A stretch of DNA of 64,000 bases from Burkholderia sp. BCC0322. GTDB lineage: Bacteria > Pseudomonadota > Gammaproteobacteria > Burkholderiales > Burkholderiaceae. A model generated the notes under the pieces. That model was not told the DNA's origin and ran no database searches. It saw nothing but the letters and a program-made list of their open reading frames with translations. The stretch covers positions 248,001-312,000 of the forward strand of contig NZ_CADFDU010000001.1 in NCBI RefSeq assembly GCF_902833045.1. Direction: 5' to 3'. This document shows, in pieces, positions 17,066 to 25,389 of the stretch (its first letter is position 1; each line of letters begins with the position of its first letter). Position numbers and translations under genes: made by a program.

Positions 17066-17539
17066 TCAGAACATCGTGTTCCCGTTGGCGGCCTGCTCGG
17101 GCACGGGTTGATTGACGTCCCAGTGCTCGACGATCTTGCCGTTCTCGAGCTTGAAGATGTCCATGATCGCGCTGCCGCGTGTGCCGGGTTCGCGCACCGC
17201 ATGCACGTGCAGGATCACGTAGTCGCCGTCGACGAACGAGCGCTTGATCTCGCTGTGCGACCGCGGATATTTGTCACGCAGGAATGCAACGAATTGGCGG
17301 AAGCCGTCGCGGCCGTCGGCCGCATTCGGGTTGTGCTGCACGTAGCGATCGCCGACGTACGCGAGCGCGGCGCCCGCATCTTTCTCGTTCAGGCCTTTTT
17401 CGTAGAACGCGAGCACCGTCCGCCGGTTGGCTTCCTGCTGCGCGTCGGTCGGGCCGGCCGCCACCGCATGCGCGGCGTTCACGGCGAACAGGACTGCCGC
17501 CATCCATCGTGCGGCCCGTGCCGCTGTCGTGCGTCGCAT
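17066..17539 (-). CDS. Secreted SnoaL-like (NTF2-fold) protein
   Basis: 157 residues. Signal peptide MRRTTAARAARWMAAVLFAVNAAHAVA, then one SnoaL/NTF2-like domain: NRRTVLAFYEKGLNEKDAGAALAYVGDRYVQHNP (about 40-73) and a strand run ending SAIMDIFKLENGKIVEHWDVNQPVPE. The HxN and HWDVxQ features match the small SnoaL-like polyketide-cyclase/hydrolase relatives. GGGAGA precedes the ATG. It is the last gene of a minus-strand unit after two amidohydrolases, 67 bases away. Periplasmic location inferred, substrate unknown. Confidence 0.8.
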   Translation of the reverse strand: MRRTTAARAARWMAAVLFAVNAAHAVAAGPTDAQQEANRRTVLAFYEKGLNEKDAGAALAYVGDRYVQHNPNAADGRDGFRQFVAFLRDKYPRSHSEIKRSFVDGDYVILHVHAVREPGTRGSAIMDIFKLENGKIVEHWDVNQPVPEQAANGNTMF

Positions 17540-17606
17540 CGTCGTCTCCCGGGAAATCCGGCTGAAAACCCGATCATACCGGGGCGACGCCGCGCTCACG
17601 CTTCGC

Positions 17607-18791
17607 TCAGGCCAGCGCGCCGTTGCGCGCGACGATCTTCCCCGACGACACGACGAGCCGCCGCAACGGCCGCGCGACGACCGCCTCGGCGAACGTCAGT
17701 GCATCGACGAGCACGACATCCGCGCGGCTGCCCGGCTGCAGCCCGTAGTCGGCGAAACCGCACCCGCGCGCCGCGCCGTGCGTCACGCAGTCGAGCGCGA
17801 CTTCCAGCGCATCGTCGCGACGGAAATCGTTGCGCATGCCGATCAGCATCGCGCGTTCGAGCATGTCGGGCGACCCGTACGGCGTCCACGTATCGCGCAC
17901 GCCGTCGTTGCCGCCGATGACCGTCACGCCCGCCGCGCGGCACGCGGCCACCGGCGGCACGGGCACCGCCGCCGGCGCGGTCGTGACGAGCCCGACGCCG
18001 AGTCCGGCCATCCGCGCGAGCAACGCATCGCGCTCGCGTTCGGCGATATCGCCGAGACAGAACCCGTGGCTGATCGTCACCTTGCCCTGCATGCCGTGCG
18101 TGGCCGTGCGCTGCAGGATCAGGTCGAGCGAGTACGCGCCCATCGATCCGCGCTCGTGCAGATGAAGGTCGAGCCCGCGGCCGTGACGCTCGGCGATCGC
18201 GAACAGCACGTCCACCGCCTCGACCGGATCGCCTTCGATCGCGCACGGGTCGAGCCCGCCGAGCAGATCGGCGCCGGCGGCGAGGGCTTCGGACAACAGC
18301 GCATCGGTGCCCGGCCGCTTGAGCACGCCCGACTGCGGAAACGCGACGATCTGGATTTCAACTTCCCCGCGCAGCGTCTCGCGCGTCGCGAGCACGCCGT
18401 GCAGATGCCGCAGCCCGGCTTCGGTATCGATGTCGACGTGCGTGCGGATGCGCGTCGTGCCGGCCGCGAGGAACGCGCGTGCCAGCGCGAGCGACGCGGC
18501 GCCGGCGTCATGGCCGCTCGTCGCGCGATAGTGGCGTTCGTTCTCGATCCGGTCGACGAGGCGCGGCCCGACCTGGTTGCGATACCACGGCATTCCCCAG
18601 TGCGTCTTGTCGAGGTGCGTGTGGCCTTCGACGAGGCCGGGCAGCGCGAGCGCGCCCGCGCCGTCCTCGATCACGCAGCCGGCGGGCGCGTCGAGCGACG
18701 GGCCGATGCGCGCGATCCGATCGCCTTCGATCAGGATGTCGAGCGCGGCGTCGGCGCTCGGGCGGACGTTGCGGATCAGCAGGTTCGTCAT
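17607..18791 (-). CDS. Amidohydrolase, cytosine-deaminase-like (second of a tandem pair)
   Basis: 394 residues. Metal-dependent amidohydrolase with HTHLDK at 57-62 (HxH metal site), RTHVDIDTEAGLRHLHG (about 117-133), the GLDPCAIEGDP segment, DLHLHERGSMG (about 203-213), ISHGFCLGD with the third metal His, and GGNDGVRDTW carrying the metal Asp. These are the CodA/N-isopropylammelide hydrolase hallmarks. It should hydrolyse an amidine or ring C-N bond in a pyrimidine-, triazine- or imidazole-type compound. It begins 77 bases after its paralogue and has the same motif positions, which suggests gene duplication with possible substrate division. Confidence 0.87.
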   Translation of the reverse strand: MTNLLIRNVRPSADAALDILIEGDRIARIGPSLDAPAGCVIEDGAGALALPGLVEGHTHLDKTHWGMPWYRNQVGPRLVDRIENERHYRATSGHDAGAASLALARAFLAAGTTRIRTHVDIDTEAGLRHLHGVLATRETLRGEVEIQIVAFPQSGVLKRPGTDALLSEALAAGADLLGGLDPCAIEGDPVEAVDVLFAIAERHGRGLDLHLHERGSMGAYSLDLILQRTATHGMQGKVTISHGFCLGDIAERERDALLARMAGLGVGLVTTAPAAVPVPPVAACRAAGVTVIGGNDGVRDTWTPYGSPDMLERAMLIGMRNDFRRDDALEVALDCVTHGAARGCGFADYGLQPGSRADVVLVDALTFAEAVVARPLRRLVVSSGKIVARNGALA

Positions 18792-18868
18792 GTCGGTTCC
18801 GGGGTAGTCGGTTGGTGCAAGGCAGTGCGAGGAGGGCACGGCGCGTGCCGTGCCGCCGGTCGGGTGGG

Positions 18869-20068
18869 TCAGCGCGCCAGGCGCAGCGCGGGGGCGAACG
18901 GCGCGCCCGTGTCGATTTCGCCGCGACGGAACACCCAGCGCTCGGCCGGCACGCCCGCGACGGCCGCCGCCGCGTTCGGCGCACGCACCGCGACGAACGT
19001 CGCATCGCAGCCGACCGCGATTCCATAGTTGTCCTTTCCGATCACGCGCGCGCCGGCGTGCGTCGCCATGTCCAGCGCGATACCGAGCGCTTCATCGGTG
19101 TAGAAGCCTGACCGATAGCCGACCATCATCGCGCGCTGCAGCATGTCGCCGTTACCGTACGGCCACCATGCGTCACGGATGTTGTCGTTGCCCGCGAACA
19201 CGTGCACGCCCGCATCGCGCAGCGGCTGTACCGGCGGAAACGCGCAGTCGCCCGGCGCATTCGTCAGGATCGACACGCCGGCTTCGGCCAGCGCCGCCGC
19301 GGTGCGTTGCAGGTCGTCGTCGCTCACCTGGCCGAGCGCGTAAGCATGGCTCACGTTCACGCGGCCGCCGAGCCCCGCCGCGCGCGTGCGCGCCGCGATC
19401 CGCAGCAGCTGCGCGATGCCCGTTTCACCGGGCTCGTGCAGGTGAATGTCGATCTTCGCGCCGCGCTTCTCGGCGATGCCGAACACGATGTCGAGCTGGC
19501 CGTCCGCATCGCCGTCGAGCGTCGTCGGGTCGATCCCGCCGACCACGTCCGCACCTTCGCGCACGGCGGCGTCAAGGATCGCGGCGGTGCCGGAGCACGA
19601 CACGACGCCCGCCTGCGGGAACGCAACCAGTTCGATTTCGACGATGCCGCGCCATTGCTCGCGCACGGCCATCACGGCCTGCAGGTTCGACAGGCCCGTG
19701 GTCGCATCGACGTCGACGTGGCTGCGCATCGCGACCGTGCCGAATGCCGCGGCCTGCGCGATCAGCGCATTCGCGCGCTCGACGATCGGCCGCGCGGCCG
19801 CGAGCTGGCGCTTCTCGACCGCGAGCCGCTCGCGCAGCGTGCCGACCGGTTCGTGCGGCACCCAGCGATCGCCGACGAAGCTCTTGTCGAGGTGGAGGTG
19901 GCCGTCGACGAAGCCGGGCAGCACGACGCGGCCGTCGAGGTCGATCGTTTCCGCGCCGGGCGCGGCGGCGCAATCGGCGCCGATCGCGGCAAAGCGGCCG
20001 TCACGGACGACGAGGTTGATGGGCTGGCCGCCGGCGTCGACGGCGTTGACGAAGAGACGATCGGTCAT
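18869..20068 (-). CDS. Amidohydrolase, cytosine-deaminase-like (first of a tandem pair)
   Basis: 399 residues. Same architecture as its neighbour: HLHLDK at 57-62, RSHVDVDATTGLSNLQAV (about 121-138), GGIDPTTLDGDADGQLD, DIHLHEPGETG (about 206-216), VSHAYALG with the third metal His, and GNDNIRDAWWPYGNGDM with the metal Asp. All metal ligands expected for CodA-type deaminases are present. The start is the ATG at the head of the conserved domain, not the one 11 codons upstream. Probably the first gene of a three-gene operon (this gene, paralogue, SnoaL-like). Confidence 0.87.
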   Translation of the reverse strand: MTDRLFVNAVDAGGQPINLVVRDGRFAAIGADCAAAPGAETIDLDGRVVLPGFVDGHLHLDKSFVGDRWVPHEPVGTLRERLAVEKRQLAAARPIVERANALIAQAAAFGTVAMRSHVDVDATTGLSNLQAVMAVREQWRGIVEIELVAFPQAGVVSCSGTAAILDAAVREGADVVGGIDPTTLDGDADGQLDIVFGIAEKRGAKIDIHLHEPGETGIAQLLRIAARTRAAGLGGRVNVSHAYALGQVSDDDLQRTAAALAEAGVSILTNAPGDCAFPPVQPLRDAGVHVFAGNDNIRDAWWPYGNGDMLQRAMMVGYRSGFYTDEALGIALDMATHAGARVIGKDNYGIAVGCDATFVAVRAPNAAAAVAGVPAERWVFRRGEIDTGAPFAPALRLAR

Positions 20069-20531
20069 GGCTCGGAATGTGGGGCGGTCGCGGCGCGACA
20101 CCGGCGCGGACAGGGAAAGGAACCGCAGCCGGCGCGACGCGACCGTTGGCAGGGAATCGAGCCACGATATCGGACGCCGCCGCCCGAGGCCAATTAAATG
20201 TCGCGATGCCGCGCATTCGATTTCGCGATGCGCGTCGCGAGGGATCGCCGGGCCAGGCCCGGCGATGGGGCGGGATTGCGGTGAAGACGGGGAAAAGCCG
20301 ATGGCCGCGCAGCGTCGGCCTCACCCGAAAGCGGGCGTCCGGAAGCCGCGTCGCGCCCTTGTCGGGCGTCGCTTCGGCGCCCCGCCGGGACGGCGATTTA
20401 CGCGGCAACAGACTTTACACGTTGTTACCCGGCCGCACCGGACGCGCTTCCACCCATTCCTTATACTCACGCCGAGTTCGCCACCCGTCCCGGCATTCGT
20501 CGGCGAACCCGTTGCCGATGCAGGAAACACC
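20069..20531. other. Intergenic region between divergent amidohydrolase and lipoprotein genes
   Basis: 463 bases. It contains a perfect 23-base GC-rich palindrome at 20244-20266 (CGCCGGGCC-A-GGCCCGGCG core with flanking AT pairs) without a T-tract, and a more AT-rich stretch just before the lipoprotein gene. A TTATAC at 20461 looks like a -10 box but no matching -35 was seen at the right distance. No gene is apparent. Confidence 0.45.
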
Positions 20532-21179
20532 ATGATGCACATGCCTTCCACGAAGACCGTTCTGTTCGCCTCGCTCGTCGCCGTCGCGGCGCTTCCGCTG
20601 ACCGCCTGCGTCGCACCGGGCTACTACGGCGCGCAGCCGGGGTATCCGCAGCAGCAATACGCGACGCCCGGCTACGCGCAGCCCGCGTATTCGCAACCGG
20701 GCTACGTGCAGCAGCAACAACCCTATCCGAACCAGGCGCCGCAACCGTACGACCAGTACGGGAATCCGCAGCAATACGGGTCGCAGCAGCCGTATGACCA
20801 GTACGGGAATCCGCAGCAATACGGCAACGGCTACGGCACGCAGTACGGCACGGTCTCGAACATCCAGCCGGTCAACGGCTCGGTCGGCCCGTCGGGCGTG
20901 GCCGGCACCGTCGTCGGTGCACTGGTCGGCGGCCTGGTGGGCAACCAGTTCGGCCGCGGCCACGGCCGCGATGCGGCGACCGTGATCGGTGCACTCGGCG
21001 GTGCGGTGGCCGGCAACCAGATCGGCCAGCAGATGGGCGCCGCGCAAGGCCCGAGCAGCTACCGGATCGACGTGCAGGTCAGCGACGGCACGATGCGTTC
21101 GTTCGACGTGCAGTCGCCGGGCAATCTGCGGCCGGGTGATCGCGTGCAGATCAACGGCAACCAGCTGGCGCGGTATTGA
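20532..21179 (+). CDS. Glycine-zipper (2TM) outer-membrane lipoprotein
   Basis: 215 residues. Lipoprotein signal with lipobox LTAC, so the protein is predicted to be acylated at Cys27 or nearby. A Gln/Tyr/Pro-rich low-complexity segment (about 30-110) precedes a glycine-zipper domain (VAGTVVGALVGGLVGNQFG, then ATVIGALGGAVAGNQIGQQMG), as in SlyB/PcpY-type envelope proteins, and a C-terminal strand region ending VQINGNQLARY. The start with AGGA six bases upstream is chosen among three close ATGs. Members maintain the outer membrane under stress; that role is inherited from the family. Confidence 0.85.
   Translation: MMHMPSTKTVLFASLVAVAALPLTACVAPGYYGAQPGYPQQQYATPGYAQPAYSQPGYVQQQQPYPNQAPQPYDQYGNPQQYGSQQPYDQYGNPQQYGNGYGTQYGTVSNIQPVNGSVGPSGVAGTVVGALVGGLVGNQFGRGHGRDAATVIGALGGAVAGNQIGQQMGAAQGPSSYRIDVQVSDGTMRSFDVQSPGNLRPGDRVQINGNQLARY
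20742..20831 (+). repeat. Two tandem 45-bp coding repeats
   Basis: Two head-to-tail copies with a 45-base period inside the lipoprotein gene, encoding QPYDQYGNPQQYGSQ and QPYDQYGNPQQYGNG. The copies are nearly identical in DNA, so copy number could vary between strains by slippage. Confidence 0.85.
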
Positions 21180-21475
21180 TGCCGATACGGTGCGCCTGAC
21201 CTGAGCGGGCGCATCGTCGCGCGTTTGACGTCGTGCGCCGGTTCGGCGCGACGGCGCACCTGCTTCGCCTCACTCTCGCCTCGCTCGTCCGAGCGCTCCG
21301 GTATCGCCGTGTCGACGGCGATGCGGCGCGGCCAGGCGACGCGATGTGACATCGACCGCGCGGCGATGCCGAACACCGCCACGCGACCTCCGGATTCCTA
21401 TTACGATAAGGACGATGCATCCTGCGGCCGCAATGGCCCGCGCCGGCATGCACGACCTTCAACCGGAACGCCCCC

Positions 21476-21985
21476 ATGACGATCACGACCCGCCTGCTCG
21501 ACGCGGCCGACGCTGCCCGTTTCCAGACCCTTCGCCTGCGTGCGGTCGACACCGCGCCCACCTCGTTCCTGCCGACGCTCGAAGAAGAATCGCAGGTGCC
21601 CGTCGACGAATTCGCGACGCGCATCACGCCGACCCACGAACGTGCCGTGTTCGGCGCGTTCGACGGCGATACGCTCGTCGGCATCACCGGCGTGCGCCGC
21701 GATGCGCGCATGAAGATCGCGCACAAGGCGACGACCTGGGGCGTGTTTGTCGATCCCGCGTATCGCGGGCAAGGCATCGCGCAAACGCTGCTCGAAAGCG
21801 CGACCGCGCACGCGGCGCAGGCGTGGGGCTGCAAGCAGCTGATGCTGTGCGTGAACGAGGTCAACGGCACCGCTGAACGGCTGTATGCGTCGCAGGGGTT
21901 CGTCCGGTTCGGCACGGAACCGCGCTCGCTGTTCGTCGACGGCCGCTTCTACGACGAGCATCACATGGTCAAGACGCTGGCGTAA
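21476..21985 (+). CDS. GNAT-family N-acetyltransferase
   Basis: 169 residues with the GCN5-related fold: VGITGVRRDARMKIAHKATTWGVFVDPAYRGQGIAQTLL (about 68-104) contains the acetyl-CoA loop R/Q-x-x-G-x-A (YRGQGIAQ), and VNEVNGTAERLYASQGFVRFG (about 125-145) is the typical motif B. It transfers acetyl from acetyl-CoA to an amine; the substrate is unknown. Stands alone between the lipoprotein and the decayed polygalacturonase. Confidence 0.88.
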   Translation: MTITTRLLDAADAARFQTLRLRAVDTAPTSFLPTLEEESQVPVDEFATRITPTHERAVFGAFDGDTLVGITGVRRDARMKIAHKATTWGVFVDPAYRGQGIAQTLLESATAHAAQAWGCKQLMLCVNEVNGTAERLYASQGFVRFGTEPRSLFVDGRFYDEHHMVKTLA

Positions 21986-22062
21986 CGCATTCAATCAGGT
22001 TGGCGTTCGCGTGCATCGACCAACCGCGCGCGAACGCCCCTCACCTTCACCTCTCGTCACCG

Positions 22063-22535
22063 CTAGTCGGTAATCGTCGTATTGACGGCCGGCCCGGCGA
22101 TCGTCACGTTCATCAGCGTCATCGCGCTCACGTTGAACGCATGGATCGGCCCACGTGACCGTCGGTGTGCCCGACGCGACCGGGGTGCCGAAGTCGCAGT
22201 TGCTGATCGTCACGCCGGAAATCGGCTGCACGGCAAGCACCGGCGGCGCGCGCCGGAGTGCGTCACGTCGGCATCGCGCCCGCGCAGCGCGAGCCGCGAC
22301 ACGTACGCGAGCGACGCGGCGATGCGCGCAGCCGCGCCATGCTCGCCCCAGACGAGGTCGACCGCCGACGCATTGGGCATGCGGCCTCCCGCAAAGGCCC
22401 GGTCGCCGCGAGCGGTCCGCCGAGCATGGCGCCGCCGGCGAGCGCGCCGGTCCAGCCGATGAAAGCGCGACGCAACGCGCGCTTCGACGAGGGCGATCGG
22501 GCAGGCGAAGACGAACGGCGATTGTTTGCAGCCGT
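22063..22535 (-). pseudogene. Decayed GH28 polygalacturonase with lost start codon, deletion and frameshifts
   Basis: Three pieces lie in three different frames on the minus strand. First, at 22535 an ACG codon sits where a start is expected, five bases after AAGGAG, and is followed by a Tat-type signal (KRALRRAFIGWTGALAGGAM). Second, further down another frame reads ISGVTISNCDFG near 22200, a phrase of right-handed beta-helix pectinases. Third, a last frame ends GPIHAFNVSAM then NVTIAGPAVN and a TAG at 22063, matching the C-terminus of GH28 exopolygalacturonases. Intact enzymes need roughly three times this length, so most of the catalytic helix is missing. A single intact gene cannot be read here. 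Confidence 0.62.
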
Positions 22536-22560
22536 GGGAGCTCCTTCAGTGCATGGGGTA

Positions 22561-22799
22561 TCGACGCGCCAGACGGCGGATCGTTACTTGTACGTTGTCG
22601 TATCATGATGCGCAGTCCGAACGCGACCGCAGCCGAGCCCGTATTTGTCGCTTATCCTTTTTTTAACCGGGATAATGCCTCGAATGTATGCGCTCACTCA
22701 CATCGCAAAAGAGTAATTTCAGAGATATGTTGTCGTACATTTATGCGCACAAACTTCAACTGAAACACCCCGGCCGACACCGTCCGCCGGGGCAATGAC
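22561..22799. other. AT-richer spacer beyond the pseudogene
   Basis: Less GC-rich than the surroundings, with runs such as TCCTTTTTTTAACC. No convincing gene. It ends in a GC-rich stem that may terminate the pilin gene. Confidence 0.3.
22768..22792 (-). terminator. Candidate terminator of the CS1-type pilin gene
   Basis: CCCCGGC / GCCGGGG stem with an 11-base loop located eight bases beyond the pilin stop; on the minus strand it is followed by TGTTTCAG, a poor T-tract. Confidence 0.45.
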
Positions 22800-23378
22800 C
22801 TACTCGCCAGCGGCCGCTACCGCACCCGTTGCCGGCTCGCGTCCCGCCGAAGCGGCCGGTTCGAACATCAGCACCAGATCGCCGTGGTAACTCCCGTTGG
22901 CCGACGTCGCGCCACTGACGGCCGGCGCATGGGCGCTGACTATCAGGTTGCGCGTTTCGTCGTAGCCGTCAAAGCCGTCGTGACCGGGCCTGACCAGCGT
23001 GATCGTCCGAGCGGCGCCGGATGCGATTTCCGCGTCGCCCGCCTTGCCCGTCAGCACGACCTTCGCGTTGGCCATGTCGTCGCGACCGTTCGACAGCCGC
23101 AGCGGCTGCAACAGCGCGACGTTGATATCGGGGTTCGTCGTGCGCACGCGGATCGGCAGCGTCGCGGCGAACGCCTGCTGCGCACGGTCCGTCGCGTTCA
23201 GTTCGACCACGTCGTACCACGCGGAATTGTCCGGCTTCGACACGAACAGGCTGTCCCCGATATGCGCCGTCAGCGTGATCTTCTTGACGACCGCTTGCGG
23301 CGACGTCGGGCCTGCATGAGCGATGCCGGCCAATGCGCCGCACACGGCGAGTGCGGCAAGCTGCTTTCCGATCTTCAT
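22800..23378 (-). CDS. CS1-type fimbrial major subunit-like protein
   Basis: 192 residues. Signal peptide MKIGKQLAALAVCGALAGIAHA; the mature protein has the CS1/CFA-I pilin layout: KKITLTAHIGDSLFVSKPD (start strand 'ITVTA' plus Asp-rich turn), LPIRVRTTNPDINVALLQPLRLSNG in the middle and NGSYHGDLVLMFEP near the end, corresponding to the AGxYxGxVxLxF strand. CS1-family pili (including the cable pilus of Burkholderia cenocepacia) are assembled by an alternate chaperone-usher system. GGAG precedes the ATG. No chaperone, usher or tip-adhesin gene is next to it, so it is an orphan subunit or a related secreted protein. An alternative ATG 27 codons upstream is less likely. Confidence 0.7.
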   Translation of the reverse strand: MKIGKQLAALAVCGALAGIAHAGPTSPQAVVKKITLTAHIGDSLFVSKPDNSAWYDVVELNATDRAQQAFAATLPIRVRTTNPDINVALLQPLRLSNGRDDMANAKVVLTGKAGDAEIASGAARTITLVRPGHDGFDGYDETRNLIVSAHAPAVSGATSANGSYHGDLVLMFEPAASAGREPATGAVAAAGE

Positions 23379-23892
23379 TGTGTTGCTCCGCATTCTGGAT
23401 GGATGGTTGAAATCCGATCGCCGACAAGCCGGCCCGCTTCGAGCCCACGATCCCGTCATTGCTGGAAAATCCGGTATTCGCTTATCTCTAAATTAACAAG
23501 AAAATCCCCGCGGAATTCGACACGCCCAGCCGCATGCACGAGCGATCGAATCGTCCGGATGCATTCGTAACCGCGTATCGGATTCCCCCGTCATCCAGCA
23601 ATGACAAGCTCGGGCGAACACCTCACGCCACGGCGTGCATTAACGATAGGCCACGATAACCGGGATAAATATCCATGGAAACCTTCACGGTTCTTTTCGA
23701 TTTCCATTCACCAGTGCCATCTCCAAATCAAATAAAACTCGCACGGTAAGCACCTGCCGTCACGCTCGCCAACGTCATCGTCAATCGCAAGGGATATTCG
23801 TGCGCGCCCATTCGCCTCGGTAATTCCGCCCCTGTTCAGCCCCCCTCCGCCCGCGCTATCGTTTCCGCATCTTCACAGCCCAGGAGCCGCCT
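23379..23892. other. AT-rich intergenic region upstream of the pilin and aminotransferase genes
   Basis: 514 bases, noticeably AT-richer than the window average (for example AAATCAAATAAAACTC and GATAAATATCC). It holds divergent promoters. No coding frame with protein-like composition or RNA structure stands out. Base composition unlike the neighbours may mark a transferred segment carrying the pilin gene. Confidence 0.4.
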
Positions 23893-25251
23893 TTGCCTTC
23901 CCGTCACGGAGTCGACCTCATCCGCGCCCGCACGCTGTTCGATCGCGAGCGCCGCGCATTCACCGAAGCCATGCCGGTCTCCCGCGCCCTGTCCGCGGAA
24001 GCATCCGAGCATCTGCTGTTCGGCGTGCCGTTGCACTGGATGCAGGACTGGTCGACGCCGTTCTCGCTGTACGTGAAGGAAGCGCGCGGCGCGACGTTCA
24101 CCGACGTCGACGGCCATCGCTACGTGGACTTCTGCCTCGGCGACACCGGCGCGATGTTCGGCCATGCGCCCGAACCGGTCGCGCGCGCGCTCGCCGAACA
24201 GGCCACGCGCGGCTACACGACGATGCTGCCGAGCGAGGACGCCGCGTGGGTCGCACGTGAACTCGCGCGCCGCTTCAGGCTGCCGGTCTGGCAGTTCGCG
24301 CTGAGCGCGAGCGACGCGAACCGCTTCGTGCTGCGCTGGGCGCGCGCGGCCACCGGCCGCAATACGATCGTGGTGTTCAACGGCTGCTATCACGGCACGG
24401 TCGACGACGTGTTCGTCGATCTCGTCGACGGCCGCCCCGTGCAGCGCGACAGCCTGCTCGGGCAGTCATACGACCTGCTCGCGAACACGCGCGTCGTCGA
24501 ATTCAACGATCTGGCTGCACTCGAAGCGGCGCTGAAAAGCGGTGATGTCGCCTGCGTGCTCGCCGAGCCCGCGATGACGAACATCGGGATGGTGCTGCCC
24601 GATCCGGGCTTCTGGGCGGCGGCACGCGAACTGACGCGCCGCTACGGCACGCTGCTCGTGATCGACGAGACGCACACGATCAGCAGCGGCCCGGGCGGCT
24701 ATGCGGTCGCGCACGACCTCGAGCCGGACATGCTGGTGGTCGGCAAGCCGATCGCGGGCGGCGTGCCGTGCGCGGTGTACGGGTTCAGCGCGGAATTTGC
24801 CGAACGCGCGAAGCAGGCGAAGCTGAACGCGCCGCCCGGCCATTCGGGAATCGGCACGACGCTCACCGCGAACATGCTCGCGATGCATGCGATGCGTGCG
24901 ACGCTGGCCGAGGTCGCGACCGACGCGGCCTATGCGCACATGTTCGCACTCGCCGCGCGGTTGGCGACGGGGCTCGAACAGGCGATCGCGAAGCACGGGC
25001 TGCCGTGGTGCGTGACGCGCATCGGCGCGCGTACCGAGTTTCAGTTCGCGCCCGTGCCGCCACGCAACGGGACGCTCGCCGGCGCGCAGCTCGACAGCGA
25101 ACTCGAACACATCGTGCACCTGTACCTGCTGAATCGCGGCGTGCTGATCACGCCGTTCCACAACATGATGCTCGTGTGCCCGCAGACGACGGCCGACGAT
25201 GTCGACCGACTCGTGACGCAGTTCGACGCGTGTCTCGGCGAGCTGGTTTGA
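23893..25251 (+). CDS. Class III PLP-dependent aminotransferase
   Basis: 452 residues. Fold type I transaminase of the glutamate-1-semialdehyde mutase/omega-aminotransferase branch: GDTGAMFGHAPEPVARALAEQ (about 77-97), YTTMLPSEDA, FNGCYHGTVDD (about 163-173), VIDETHTISSGPGGY (about 257-271) containing the PLP-binding Asp, and VVGKPIAGGVPCAVYG with the Schiff-base Lys near residue 289. The start is TTG, supported by CAGGAG eight bases before it; the first in-frame ATG is within the conserved domain. The substrate is unknown. Faces the M20 hydrolase gene (convergent). Confidence 0.88.
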   Translation: MPSRHGVDLIRARTLFDRERRAFTEAMPVSRALSAEASEHLLFGVPLHWMQDWSTPFSLYVKEARGATFTDVDGHRYVDFCLGDTGAMFGHAPEPVARALAEQATRGYTTMLPSEDAAWVARELARRFRLPVWQFALSASDANRFVLRWARAATGRNTIVVFNGCYHGTVDDVFVDLVDGRPVQRDSLLGQSYDLLANTRVVEFNDLAALEAALKSGDVACVLAEPAMTNIGMVLPDPGFWAAARELTRRYGTLLVIDETHTISSGPGGYAVAHDLEPDMLVVGKPIAGGVPCAVYGFSAEFAERAKQAKLNAPPGHSGIGTTLTANMLAMHAMRATLAEVATDAAYAHMFALAARLATGLEQAIAKHGLPWCVTRIGARTEFQFAPVPPRNGTLAGAQLDSELEHIVHLYLLNRGVLITPFHNMMLVCPQTTADDVDRLVTQFDACLGELV

Positions 25252-25389
25252 CGCAGTGACATTCGCGGCAGGCAGCACATCGCGCGAGTACGGCCGCGAT
25301 GGGTTGCCTGCGGCGTCGCTCGTGTCGCCCGTCTCGCCTGACAGTGAAACGGACCGCCGCACGGCGAGCCGTTTCCCGTCGCGTGCGCG

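Noticed and set aside
20244-20266. 23-base GC-rich palindrome as a terminator or operator
   Set aside because: No T-tract follows and it lies between divergent promoters far from both starts, so I kept it only as a note in the spacer.
20461-20466. TTATAC as a promoter -10 box of the lipoprotein gene
   Set aside because: No -35 hexamer at 16-18 bases upstream.
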